A program made the translations under genes and the position numbers. Below the pieces are notes generated by a model. The model was not told the origin of the DNA. It saw only the letters and a list, made by a program, of their open reading frames with translations, and did not search any database. A stretch of 64,000 nt of DNA from NCBI RefSeq assembly GCF_041320705.1, contig NZ_JBGGTQ010000003.1, positions 496,001 to 560,000 of the forward strand. The letters run 5' to 3'. Positions 54,861-63,157 of the stretch are shown here, piece after piece. This stretch comes from Kineococcus mangrovi. Its GTDB lineage: Bacteria > Actinomycetota > Actinomycetes > Actinomycetales > Kineococcaceae. Numbering within the stretch: the first letter of the stretch is position 1; every line of letters starts with the position of its first letter.

Positions 54861-55682
54861 GTGGGCGGGCGGCGTCGCTGGTGGGGGTACACCCACCCGC
54901 ACAGCCGCGCCGCCGTCCACCTCGCCTTCTGGGTCCTGCTCACGGGGGTCGTGGGCGCCCTGTGGTGGTGGTCCCGCGGCCGGCACGCGCCCCTGCGGTC
55001 CGCGCCCGTGCGGGTGGCGCAAGGGGTCGCCGCCGGGCTCGCCGTGGGCCTGGTCCTCGTCGGGACCACCTGGCGCAGCGTGACCGACCTCGGCGACGCC
55101 CCCGTCTGCTCGGCCCCGCCGGGGGAGGAGTGGGAGTCCACGGCCGACGTCGGGGCGCTGACGCCGAGCGTCCTGGCGCAGAAGGTCGCCACCTGGCCCG
55201 AGACGGGGCTCGCGATGCTCTACGCCGACGCCCGGGGCCTGTCCGTGTGCCGCTACGCGGCGGCGGACTACTACGTGGGGGTCGTGCCCGTCGCCGTCGC
55301 CGGCAAGCGCACGACGAACTTCGGCGACATGGTCGTCTCCCCGCGCTTCCCGACGGTCCCGGCCGAGGCCGCCGCGCTGGCCCGGCACGAGTCGCGGCAC
55401 CGCCCGCAGTGGGCCGTCGCCACGGTCCTGGCCGGCCCGGCCGCGTTCCCGCTCGCCTACGGCGTCGACGACTTCTTCTTCCCCGGCGCCCGCAACCACT
55501 TCGAGCGCCTCGCCGGCCTCGCCGAGGGCGGGTACGAGCCCGAGGGCACCGGCCCGGTGCTGGGTGCGCCGCAGGTCGTGGTCCTCGCCGCGCTCGGGGC
55601 CGCGGTGACGGCGTTCGCGGTGCGCCGGGCCCGCCGACGACGCCGCCGCCGTCGGCGCGCGGACCCCGCCGGGGCAGGATGA
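54861..55682 (+). CDS. Membrane protein with zincin-like HExxHxxQ motif
   Basis: A 273-residue protein. TM helices lie at about residues 20-37, 52-70 and 237-254. The extracytoplasmic part has two Cys (83 and 130) and the motif HESRHRPQ (176-183), an HExxH zincin motif followed by Gln. About 35 residues later NHFERLAGLAEGGY supplies a Glu as possible third ligand. Bacterial proteins with HEYGHxxQ and a downstream ExxAD share this layout, but their role is unknown. The C-terminus is a run of Arg. It overlaps no gene; hrpB starts five bases later. Confidence 0.6.
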   Translation: MGGRRRWWGYTHPHSRAAVHLAFWVLLTGVVGALWWWSRGRHAPLRSAPVRVAQGVAAGLAVGLVLVGTTWRSVTDLGDAPVCSAPPGEEWESTADVGALTPSVLAQKVATWPETGLAMLYADARGLSVCRYAAADYYVGVVPVAVAGKRTTNFGDMVVSPRFPTVPAEAAALARHESRHRPQWAVATVLAGPAAFPLAYGVDDFFFPGARNHFERLAGLAEGGYEPEGTGPVLGAPQVVVLAALGAAVTAFAVRRARRRRRRRRRADPAGAG

Positions 55683-55686
55683 CCTC

Positions 55687-58227
55687 GTGCCGACGGGACC
55701 GCCGACCGACCCCCCGGGGCCCGTGGTGGGCCGGCTCCTGGCCGCCCACCGCGACGCGCTGCCCGTCGCCGCGGCGGTCCCCGGGCTCCTCACGGCCCTC
55801 GACGCGCACGGGACCGCGGTGCTGCAGGCCCCGCCGGGCACCGGGAAGACGACGCTCGTCCCGCTCGCCCTCGCCGCCCACCGGGACCGGGGGCGGGTCC
55901 TCGTCGCCGAGCCGCGCCGGGTCGCCGCCCGCGCGGCGGCCGCCCGGATGGCCGCGCTGCTGGGTGAACCGGTGGGCGCCACGGTCGGGTACGCCGTCCG
56001 CGGGGACCGGCGGGTCGGGCCCTCCACGCGCGTCGAGGTCGTGACGACGGGGCTGCTGCTGCGCCGGCTGCTGCGCGACCCGGAGCTGCCCGGCGTGTCG
56101 GTCCTCCTGCTCGACGAGGTGCACGAGCGCCAGCTCGACGCCGACCTCGCCCTGGCCTTCGCGCTGCAGGCCAGGGAGCTGCTGCGCGAGGACCTGCACC
56201 TGGTGGCCGCCTCGGCGACCCTCGACGTCCCGCGCCTGGCCGAGCTGCTCGCCGCGCCCGTCGTCACCGCGACCGCCCCCGTCCACCCCCTCGACGTGCA
56301 GTGGTGCCCGCCCGCGCGGCCGGTGCGCCCGCCCGACGGGTTGCGCGTGGACCCGGCGCTGCTCGACCACGTCGGCGCGCTCGTGCGCCGGGCGCTGGCC
56401 GAGCGGGACGGGGACGTCCTCGTCTTCCTGCCGGGCACCGGGGAGATCCGTGCCGTCGAGGGGCGGCTGGCGGGCACCGCCCCCGACGTCGACGTGGTCT
56501 CGCTGCACGGCGGGCGGTCCGCCGCCGAGCAGGACGCCGCCCTGCGGCCGGGGACCCGGCGCCGCGTCGTGCTGGCCACCGCGGTGGCCGAGTCCAGCCT
56601 CACCGTCCCGGGGGTGCGCGTCGTCGTCGACGCCGGGCTGGCCCGCGTCCCCCGCTTCGACCACGCCCGCGGCCTCGGCGGGCTCGACACCGTCCGGGTC
56701 TCGCGCGCCGGAGCCGACCAGCGCGCCGGTCGCGCCGCCCGCGAGGCCCCCGGCACGGTCTACCGGGCGTGGTCGGGCGCCGAGCACGCCCTGCTGTCCC
56801 CGCACGCGGTCCCGGAGGTCCTCACGGCCGACCTCACCGGGTTCGCCCTCCTGTGCGCCGGGTGGGGCGACGTGGCCGACCTCCCGCTGCTCGACGCGCC
56901 GCCACCGGGACCCCTGGCCGCCGCCCGGGAGACCCTGCACCGCCTGGGGGCGCTCGCGGACGGGGCGCTCACGCCGCTGGGCCGGCGGATGGCCGACGTC
57001 GGGCTGCACCCGCGGCTGGCCCGGGCCCTGCTCGAGGGCGCCGACCGGGTCGGGCGCCGCCCCGCCGCGGAGGTGGTCGCCCTGCTGTCCGAGGACGGCG
57101 GCCCCGGGTCCGGCGACGACCTCGTCGCGCGCTGGCGCGCCGCGGGCCGGGAACGGTGGCCGCAGTGGCGCCGCGAGGTCGAGCGGCTGCTCGCCGCGCT
57201 CCCCGGGGGCGCGGGCCGGACGGCGGCGGCGGTGCCCCGGGACCTGGCGGCCGGCCTCGTCGTCGCGCTCGCCCACCCCGAACGGGTCGCGCGGCGCCGC
57301 ACCCGTGACGGCGACCGGGACGGGACGGCCTACGCCACCGCGGGCGGGACGGGCGTCGAACTGGGGTCCGGCAGCGGTCTGCGCGGCGCGCCGTGGCTGG
57401 CGGTGGCCGTCGCCGACCGCGCCCCCGGCCGGGCCGCCGCGTGCGTGCGGGCCGCCGCACCCCTCGACGAGGGCACCGCCCGCGAGGTCGTCGGCGTCGA
57501 GGTGGTCGACGAGGTCGGCTGGGACGGGGACGTGCGCGCCCGCCGCGTCGAGCGCCTCGGGGCGCTGGAGCTGTCGTCCCGCCCGCTGGCGGACCCACCC
57601 GCGCACGCGGTGGCCGCGGCGGTCGCCGACGGGGTCCGGCGCGAGGGGCTGGAGCTGCTGACGTTCGGCGCCGCAGCCCGCTCGCTGCGCGCCCGCGTCG
57701 CGTGCTGCCGCGCGGCGCAGGGGGACCCGTGGCCGGACCTCGGGGACGAGCACCTGCTGGCGACCCTGCCGCAGTGGCTGGGCGGGCCGCTGGCGGGGGT
57801 CCGCTCGCGCCGCGACCTCGCCCGCGTCGACGTGCTGACGGCGCTGCGCGCGCTCCTGCCCTGGCCGTGGGCCGGCCGCCTCGACGAGCTGGCCCCCACC
57901 GACCTGCCGGTGCCGGCCGGGCGGCGCGTCGCGCTCGACTACGCCGACCCGGCCGCCCCCGTGCTCGCGGTGAAGCTGCAGGAGGTGTTCGGCTGGACGG
58001 CCACCCCCCGGCTGGTGGACGGGCGGGTGCCCGTCGTCCTGCACCTGCTCTCACCCGCGGGCCGCCCGCTCGCGGTCACGGCGGACCTGGGGTCGTTCTG
58101 GCGCGGCGTCTACCCGTCCGTGCGGGCGGAGAACCGCGGCCGCTACCCCAGGCACCCGTGGCCGGAGGACCCGCTGACGGCCGTCCCCACGGCCCGCACG
58201 GCGCGCTCCGCCCGCGGCTCAGGCTGA
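55687..58227 (+). CDS. hrpB: ATP-dependent RNA helicase HrpB
   Basis: An 846-residue DEAH-family helicase: Walker A APPGTGKTT, Ia EPRRVAARAAAARM, DEVH in LLLDEVHERQ, SAT in VAASATLD, motif V ATAVAESSLTVPG, and motif VI QRAGRAAREAPG, in which the usual GR pair reads AR. The winged-helix, HA2-like and HrpB C-terminal domains (GGPLAGVRSRRDLARVDVLTAL) are present, and length is typical. GTG at 55687. Its last nine bases overlap the convergent phosphoribosyltransferase gene. Confidence 0.94.
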   Translation: MPTGPPTDPPGPVVGRLLAAHRDALPVAAAVPGLLTALDAHGTAVLQAPPGTGKTTLVPLALAAHRDRGRVLVAEPRRVAARAAAARMAALLGEPVGATVGYAVRGDRRVGPSTRVEVVTTGLLLRRLLRDPELPGVSVLLLDEVHERQLDADLALAFALQARELLREDLHLVAASATLDVPRLAELLAAPVVTATAPVHPLDVQWCPPARPVRPPDGLRVDPALLDHVGALVRRALAERDGDVLVFLPGTGEIRAVEGRLAGTAPDVDVVSLHGGRSAAEQDAALRPGTRRRVVLATAVAESSLTVPGVRVVVDAGLARVPRFDHARGLGGLDTVRVSRAGADQRAGRAAREAPGTVYRAWSGAEHALLSPHAVPEVLTADLTGFALLCAGWGDVADLPLLDAPPPGPLAAARETLHRLGALADGALTPLGRRMADVGLHPRLARALLEGADRVGRRPAAEVVALLSEDGGPGSGDDLVARWRAAGRERWPQWRREVERLLAALPGGAGRTAAAVPRDLAAGLVVALAHPERVARRRTRDGDRDGTAYATAGGTGVELGSGSGLRGAPWLAVAVADRAPGRAAACVRAAAPLDEGTAREVVGVEVVDEVGWDGDVRARRVERLGALELSSRPLADPPAHAVAAAVADGVRREGLELLTFGAAARSLRARVACCRAAQGDPWPDLGDEHLLATLPQWLGGPLAGVRSRRDLARVDVLTALRALLPWPWAGRLDELAPTDLPVPAGRRVALDYADPAAPVLAVKLQEVFGWTATPRLVDGRVPVVLHLLSPAGRPLAVTADLGSFWRGVYPSVRAENRGRYPRHPWPEDPLTAVPTARTARSARGSG

Positions 58228-58734
58228 GGCGACCCCCGGGACGGGGCCCTGCGAGGACCAGGGGAACTCGATCCACCGGTCGGTCCCGCGCCAGGCCCAG
58301 TCCGGCTCCCGGGTCGTCGTCGGCTTGCGGTAGACGACGACCGACCGTGCCCGCACCCCGGCGTCGGCGCACATCTCGACGACGACCCCCAGGGTGCGGC
58401 CGGTGTCGGCGACGTCGTCGACGACGAGCACGTCCCGGCCGGCCAGTTCGGCGAGGTCCACCGACGGTGCGAGCACGACCGGCTCGGGGAGCCGGGAGTC
58501 GACCCCCGTGTAGAACTCGACGTTGATGGTGGCCGTCTCCTTCACGTCGAGCGCGTAGGCCAGGCCCGCGGCCAGGGGGAGCCCGCCCCGGGCGATGCCG
58601 AGCACGACGCCGGGCCGGAAGCCGTCCCGGGCGATGCTCGTGGCGAGGTCGCGGACGGCGTCGCCGAAGGTCGACCACGTCAGCACCTCCCGCGTCCGGG
58701 TGTCGGCGGGCGCGGGGGCGGGGGCGTCGGTCAC
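58219..58734 (-). CDS. Type I phosphoribosyltransferase (purine-type)
   Basis: A 171-residue protein. The PRPP loop reads VLVVDDVADTGRTL. VLGIARGGLPLAAGLAYAL is the pyrophosphate loop region. The length and C-terminal aromatic patch (RWIEFPWSSQ) resemble xanthine/guanine phosphoribosyltransferases. It would salvage a purine base. GTG at 58734 lies six bases after a TAGCCT box. Confidence 0.88.
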   Translation of the reverse strand: MTDAPAPAPADTRTREVLTWSTFGDAVRDLATSIARDGFRPGVVLGIARGGLPLAAGLAYALDVKETATINVEFYTGVDSRLPEPVVLAPSVDLAELAGRDVLVVDDVADTGRTLGVVVEMCADAGVRARSVVVYRKPTTTREPDWAWRGTDRWIEFPWSSQGPVPGVASA

Positions 58735-58740
58735 GCGGCG

Positions 58741-58746
58741 AGGCTA
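58741..58746 (-). promoter_or_regulatory. -10 box of the phosphoribosyltransferase gene
   Basis: TAGCCT on the minus strand, six bases before the GTG at 58734; leaderless arrangement. Confidence 0.5.
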
Positions 58747-58813
58747 GTCGTCCTGAGCACGGCCGGTGGGGACCCCGGGCGCCCGCTTCCCGACGCGCCG
58801 GGCGCCGGGACAC

Positions 58814-58819
58814 TACGAT
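58814..58819 (+). promoter_or_regulatory. -10 box upstream of the monooxygenase leader ORF
   Basis: TACGAT lies eight bases before the GTG at 58828, the same hexamer as at 45110-45115. Confidence 0.45.
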
Positions 58820-58827
58820 CACTGGCT

Positions 58828-58869
58828 GTGACCACTGGTGCGCCGCGTCGACCGGGGGGACGGGTGTGA
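58828..58869 (+). CDS. Possible 13-residue leader peptide coupled to the monooxygenase gene
   Basis: A short ORF, VTTGAPRRPGGRV, whose TGA overlaps the GTG of the next gene in GTGTGA. It is preceded by a -10 box eight bases upstream, so it would be read from the 5 prime end. It may couple translation or act as a regulatory leader. Evidence is positional only. Confidence 0.35.
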   Translation: MTTGAPRRPGGRV

Positions 58870-59918
58870 GCCCGGCCCTGCACACGGTCGACGTCGTCGT
58901 CGTGGGCGCCGGCCAGGGCGGCCTGTCGGCCGCCGCCTTCCTCGACCGCGCCGGGCTGGACCCGGGGCGGGGGTACGTCGTCCTCGACGCCGACGACGAA
59001 CCCGGCGGCGCCTGGCGCCACCGCTGGCCCGGGCTGGTCATGGCCCGCGTCAACGGGGTCCACGACCTGCCCGGTTTCCCGCTCGGCGCGATCGACCCCG
59101 CCGCGGCGGCCCGCGACGTGGTCCCCGCCTACTTCGCCGAGTACGAGCTGCGCCTCGGGCAGCCCGTGCGCCGGCCCGTCGTCGTCGGCGACGTCCGGCC
59201 CGCGGGGGCCCGGCTGCTCGTGACCTCCTCGGCGGGGACCTTCGCCGCGCGGGCGGTCCTCAACGCGACCGGGACGTGGACGCGGCCGTTCTGGCCGTCC
59301 TACCCCGGCCGGGAGACGTTCCGCGGCCGGCAGCTGCACACCGCCGACTACGCCGGGCCGGAGGAGTTCACGGGGCAGCACGTCGTCGTCGTGGGGGGCG
59401 GCATCTCGGCCGTGCAGCACCTCGAGGACCTCGCCGCGCACGGCGTGGGCACGACGTGGGTCACGCGCCGCGAACCGGTCTTCCGCGAGGACTTCGACGT
59501 CGACGCGCGCCGCACGGCCGTGGAGGTCGTGGCCCGCCGGGTGGCGGCGGGGGAGCCGCCCGGCAGCGTCGTCTCGGCCACCGGTCTCGTCCTGACCCCG
59601 CAGGTCGCGGCCCTGCGCGACCGCGGCGTGCTCAAGCGCCACCCGGCGTTCTCGCGCATCGCGCCCGACGGCGTCGCGTGGGCCGACGGCTCCCGCCAGG
59701 GCGCCGACGCGATCCTGTGGGCGACCGGGTTCCGCCCGGCCCTGGACCACCTGCGGAGCCTGCACCTGCGCGAACCCGGCGGCGGGATCCTCGTCGACGG
59801 CACCCGGGTCGTGCGCGAACCGCGGCTGCACCTGATCGGCTACGGCCCGTCGGCCAGCACCGTCGGGGCGAGCCGCGCCGCCCGCCAGGCCGTCCACGAG
59901 GTGCTGGCGGGACGCTGA
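58866..59918 (+). CDS. Flavin-containing monooxygenase / CzcO-like NAD(P)-binding oxidoreductase
   Basis: A 350-residue flavoprotein. The FAD motif GAGQGGLSAA lies near residue 14, and a second Rossmann motif, VVVVGGGISAVQHL, binds NADPH. LWATGFRPALDHL matches the ATG motif of this superfamily. Length fits the short CzcO/Trk-like branch rather than full FMOs. The substrate is unknown. Confidence 0.85.
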   Translation: MSPALHTVDVVVVGAGQGGLSAAAFLDRAGLDPGRGYVVLDADDEPGGAWRHRWPGLVMARVNGVHDLPGFPLGAIDPAAAARDVVPAYFAEYELRLGQPVRRPVVVGDVRPAGARLLVTSSAGTFAARAVLNATGTWTRPFWPSYPGRETFRGRQLHTADYAGPEEFTGQHVVVVGGGISAVQHLEDLAAHGVGTTWVTRREPVFREDFDVDARRTAVEVVARRVAAGEPPGSVVSATGLVLTPQVAALRDRGVLKRHPAFSRIAPDGVAWADGSRQGADAILWATGFRPALDHLRSLHLREPGGGILVDGTRVVREPRLHLIGYGPSASTVGASRAARQAVHEVLAGR

Positions 59919-59929
59919 GGCGCCGCGGG

Positions 59930-59935
59930 TACGTT
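59930..59935 (+). promoter_or_regulatory. -10 box of the peroxidase gene
   Basis: TACGTT lies eight bases before the ATG at 59944. Confidence 0.45.
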
Positions 59936-59943
59936 CTGCGCCC

Positions 59944-60435
59944 ATGAGCTCCCCCTTCTCCGTACCCCTCACGGCGCTCGCCGGCGGACCGCTGCCCGCG
60001 GACGCCCTCGACGGCCGCGCCGTCCTCGTCGTCAACGTCGCCTCCCGGTGCGGGCTGACCCCGCAGTACGAGGCGCTGGAGGCCCTGCACCGGGAGTTCG
60101 CCGGCCGGGGGTTCACCGTGCTCGGCGTGCCGTGCAACCAGTTCAACGGCCAGGAACCGGGCACCGACGCCGAGATCGCCGAGTACTGCTCGGCCACCTG
60201 GGGCACGACGTTCCCCATGACGGCGAAGGCCGACGTCAACGGGCCGGACCGCCACCCGCTGTACGACGTGCTGGCCGCCACGCCCGACGCCGACGGCGAG
60301 GCCGGGGACGTGGCCTGGAACTTCGAGAAGTTCCTCGTGGCCCCCGACGGGCAGGTGGTGGGCCGCTTCCGCCCGCGCACCACGCCGGAGGACCCGGCGC
60401 TGCGGTCGGCGGTCGAGGCGACCCTGCCCGGCTGA
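59944..60435 (+). CDS. Glutathione-peroxidase-family thiol peroxidase (Cys type)
   Basis: A 163-residue protein. The peroxidatic Cys is in NVASRCGLTPQY; the Gln is in CNQFNGQEPG with a further Cys; WNFEKFLV carries the catalytic Trp/Asn. It is a non-selenium enzyme, most likely reduced by thioredoxin rather than glutathione, since actinobacteria use mycothiol. It detoxifies hydroperoxides in the cytoplasm. Confidence 0.94.
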   Translation: MSSPFSVPLTALAGGPLPADALDGRAVLVVNVASRCGLTPQYEALEALHREFAGRGFTVLGVPCNQFNGQEPGTDAEIAEYCSATWGTTFPMTAKADVNGPDRHPLYDVLAATPDADGEAGDVAWNFEKFLVAPDGQVVGRFRPRTTPEDPALRSAVEATLPG

Positions 60436-60442
60436 GCCGCGC

Positions 60443-61129
60443 TCACGGGCGCACGGGTTCGGCGAGGGCGAACGGCACCGCGAGGACGCCCCGCCGGACC
60501 CGGACGTGGTACCGGGACCGGCCCACCTTCACGACCTCCCCGGTGCTGCCCGCGTGCGGACCGCCGCCCCCGACCCGCACGCGGGTGCCGACCGGCAGCC
60601 GGTCCCGCACCACGGGGCCGACGCTCCCGGCGGACAGGTGGGCCCAGTCCTCCTGGTAGCTGGCGGGCAGCGCCGACGGGGCGACCGGCCGGCCGTGCAG
60701 GCTCCAGCTCACGACGTGGTCCGGGTCGAACCACGGTCCGCAGCGCGCGCACGCGAGGACCCGCGTCGGGCGGCGGTGGCGGGTGACGACGTGGCCGGCC
60801 GGGCACGTGCCGGTCCACGGCCCGGGCGGGCGGGGCGCCCGCGACGTCCGTTCCCCGGAGCACCCGATGCGCAGCGCCGTCTCCCGCCACACCGCGTCGT
60901 GGCCGTGCCGGGGCCCGACCAGCGCGTGGGCGATCTCGTGCAGCACCGTGTCCCGGACCTCGGCCTCGTCGTGCAGGGCCGTCAGCGGGCCGCTCAGCCC
61001 GATCTCGCGCCGGTCGGCCCGGCAGACCCCGGCCCGGGTCCTGGCCCGGTCGAGCACCACCGTCCAGTCGTCCAGCCCGTGCCGGGCGCAGAGCTCCCGC
61101 GCCACCACCAGCGCCTCGCGCACGTCCAC
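60443..61129 (-). CDS. SprT-like zinc metallopeptidase-domain protein
   Basis: A 228-residue protein. The SprT-like domain has HEIAHALVGPRHGHDAVW, where HExxH and a third His bind zinc. A zinc-ribbon-like part follows (CPAGHVV...CARCG). The C-terminal ~60 residues hold a small beta domain (VGTRVRVGGGG) that could contact nucleic acid. SprT/Spartan relatives cut DNA-protein crosslinks. Start at GTG 61129 with GAGGGG upstream; GTG 61135 and ATG 61174 are alternatives. Confidence 0.82.
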   Translation of the reverse strand: MDVREALVVARELCARHGLDDWTVVLDRARTRAGVCRADRREIGLSGPLTALHDEAEVRDTVLHEIAHALVGPRHGHDAVWRETALRIGCSGERTSRAPRPPGPWTGTCPAGHVVTRHRRPTRVLACARCGPWFDPDHVVSWSLHGRPVAPSALPASYQEDWAHLSAGSVGPVVRDRLPVGTRVRVGGGGPHAGSTGEVVKVGRSRYHVRVRRGVLAVPFALAEPVRP

Positions 61130-61228
61130 CCGCACCCCTCGCCCGTCCCGCCCCGGCCCGATCCCGCGCCACATCCGAGCACAGCCGTCGGACACGGGGA
61201 CCGCAGCGGCGGTGCGGCCCGGGAACGC

Positions 61229-61261
61229 CGAAGGGCGCCGCACGGTGTGCGGCGCCCTTCG
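61229..61261 (-). terminator. Terminator of the tRNA-Arg gene
   Basis: A perfect 15-bp stem, CGAAGGGCGCCGCAC with its complement, has a GGT loop. It begins four bases after the 3 prime end of the tRNA. Confidence 0.88.
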
Positions 61262-61264
61262 CGC

Positions 61265-61339
61265 TGGTGCCCCCGGCAGGACTCGAACCTGCGCACACGG
61301 CTCCGGAGGCCGATGCTCTATCCGCTGAGCTACGGGGGC
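61265..61339 (-). tRNA. tRNA-Arg (anticodon CCG)
   Basis: The minus strand folds as a cloverleaf. The acceptor pair is GCCCCCG/CGGGGGC with discriminator A and an encoded CCA (61265-61267). The D arm is in TAGCTCAGCGG, and the anticodon loop CTCCGGA gives anticodon CCG, reading CGG. The T arm has GTTCGAGTCC. It is divergent from argS, the synthetase that charges it. Confidence 0.95.
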
Positions 61340-61464
61340 CCTGCGGTGCGACGCCGACACTACCAGCGATGGGCGCCCGCCCCGACCAGCACCACCCCCC
61401 GGCCCCCCTGACCGGCTCCTGGTCGGCCCCGCGGGTGGCGGACGGAGGTGAGGCGGTGCGCCGG

Positions 61465-61470
61465 TAGGCT
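61465..61470 (+). promoter_or_regulatory. -10 box of argS
   Basis: TAGGCT lies eight bases before the GTG at 61479, supporting that start and a leaderless message. Confidence 0.55.
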
Positions 61471-61478
61471 TGCCACTC

Positions 61479-63143
61479 GTGACTCCCGCCGAGCTCTCAG
61501 CTGCCCTGAGGGACGCCCTGACCACGGCCGTGACGGCCGGAGAGCTGTCCCTCGACCCCGCCGACGTCCCGGCCGAGGTCCGCGTGGAGCGCCCGAAGAA
61601 CCGCGACCACGGCGACTGGGCCACCAACGTCGCCCTGCAGCTGGCCAAGAAGGCCGGGACCGCGCCGCGCGAGGTCGCCGCCGTCGTGCAGCGCCGCCTG
61701 GTGCAGGTCCAGGGCGTGCGGGCCGTCGACGTCGCCGGCCCGGGGTTCCTCAACATCACCCTCGACGCCGCCGCCGCCGGCGACCTCGCCCGCGTCGTCG
61801 TCGAGGCCGGTGCCGCCTTCGGCCGGGCCGCGGTGCCCAGCGGCGAGAAGGTGAACCTCGAGTTCGTCTCGGCCAACCCCACCGGCCCCATCCACCTCGG
61901 CGGCACCCGGTGGGCCGCCGTCGGCGACTCCCTGGCCCGGGTCCTGGAGGCCGCCGGCGCGCAGGTGACGCGCGAGTACTACTTCAACGACCACGGCGCG
62001 CAGATCGACCGGTTCGCCCGCTCGCTGCTGGCCCGCGCCCACTCCGAACCCGCCCCCGAGGACGGTTACGGGGGCGACTACGTCGGCGACATCGCCGACG
62101 CCGTGCTGGCCCGCGTCCCCGGCCTGCTCGACCTGCCCCGCGACCAGCAGCAGGAGGCGTTCCGCCGCGAGGGCGTCGACCTCATGTTCGGCGAGATCAA
62201 GCAGTCCCTGGCGGAGTTCGGCGTCGAGTTCGACGTCTACTTCCACGAGGACTCCCTGCACACCTCCGGTGCCGTCGACCGCGCCGTCCAGCGGCTGCGC
62301 GACCTCGGCCGGATGTACGAGGCCGACGGCGCGACCTGGTTGCGCACCAGCGACTTCGGCGACGACAAGGACCGCGTGGTCCTCAAGAGCGACGGGAACC
62401 CGGCCTACATCTCCGGCGACCTCGCCTACTACCTCGACAAGCGCGAGCGCGGTTTCGACCGCTGCGTGCTCATGCTCGGCGCCGACCACCACGGCTACGT
62501 CGGCCGGATGATGGCGATGTGCGCGGCGTTCGGCGACGAACCCGGCGTCAACCTCGAGATCCTCATCGGCCAGATGGTCAACCTCGTCCGCGACGGCGTG
62601 CCCGTCCGGATGAGCAAGCGCGCCGGCACGGTCGTGACGATGGAGGACCTCGTCGGGGCGGTCGGCGTCGACGCGGCCCGGTACTCGCTCGTGCGCTCCA
62701 GCGTGGACTCCAGCATCGACGTCGACCTGGACCTGCTGACGCGGCGCACGAACGACAACCCCGTCTTCTACGTGCAGTACGCCCACGCCCGCACGGCCAA
62801 CGTCGCCGTCAACGCGGCGGCGGCCGGGGTGCGCCGCGAGGACGCCTTCGACCCCGCCCTGCTGACCGACGAGACGGAGTCCCTGCTGCTGGCCGCCCTC
62901 GCCGAGTTCGGCGAGGTCGTGCGCCGCGCCGGGGAACTGCGCGAACCGCACCGCGTCGCGCGGTACCTGGAGGAGCTGGCCGGCCGGTTCCACAAGTTCT
63001 ACGACGCCTGCCGCGTCACGCCCCGCGCGGGCGAGGACGTCACCGACGTGCACCGCACCCGGCTGTGGCTGAACGACGCCACCCGCCAGGTGCTGGCCAA
63101 CGGTCTGGCCCTGCTCGGCGTCTCGGCGCCGGAACGCATGTGA
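61479..63143 (+). CDS. argS: Arginyl-tRNA synthetase
   Basis: A 554-residue class I synthetase. The HIGH-equivalent is in [15 protein letters not shown], the form usual in actinobacteria. The KMSKS-equivalent is [11 protein letters not shown]. The N-terminal Add1 domain (tRNA D-loop recognition) and the C-terminal DALR anticodon-binding domain ([21 protein letters not shown]) are present. GTG at 61479 is chosen over an in-frame TTG at 61470 because the -10 box overlaps the TTG. lysA follows directly. Confidence 0.95.
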   Translation: MTPAELSAALRDALTTAVTAGELSLDPADVPAEVRVERPKNRDHGDWATNVALQLAKKAGTAPREVAAVVQRRLVQVQGVRAVDVAGPGFLNITLDAAAAGDLARVVVEAGAAFGRAAVPSGEKVNLEFVSANPTGPIHLGGTRWAAVGDSLARVLEAAGAQVTREYYFNDHGAQIDRFARSLLARAHSEPAPEDGYGGDYVGDIADAVLARVPGLLDLPRDQQQEAFRREGVDLMFGEIKQSLAEFGVEFDVYFHEDSLHTSGAVDRAVQRLRDLGRMYEADGATWLRTSDFGDDKDRVVLKSDGNPAYISGDLAYYLDKRERGFDRCVLMLGADHHGYVGRMMAMCAAFGDEPGVNLEILIGQMVNLVRDGVPVRMSKRAGTVVTMEDLVGAVGVDAARYSLVRSSVDSSIDVDLDLLTRRTNDNPVFYVQYAHARTANVAVNAAAAGVRREDAFDPALLTDETESLLLAALAEFGEVVRRAGELREPHRVARYLEELAGRFHKFYDACRVTPRAGEDVTDVHRTRLWLNDATRQVLANGLALLGVSAPERM

Positions 63144-63157
63144 GGAGAGGGACACCC

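Noticed and set aside
60443-61906. Extended SprT protein through the tRNA-Arg region
   Set aside because: The long open frame runs across a terminator and a tRNA; the good ribosome site at 61129 defines the gene.
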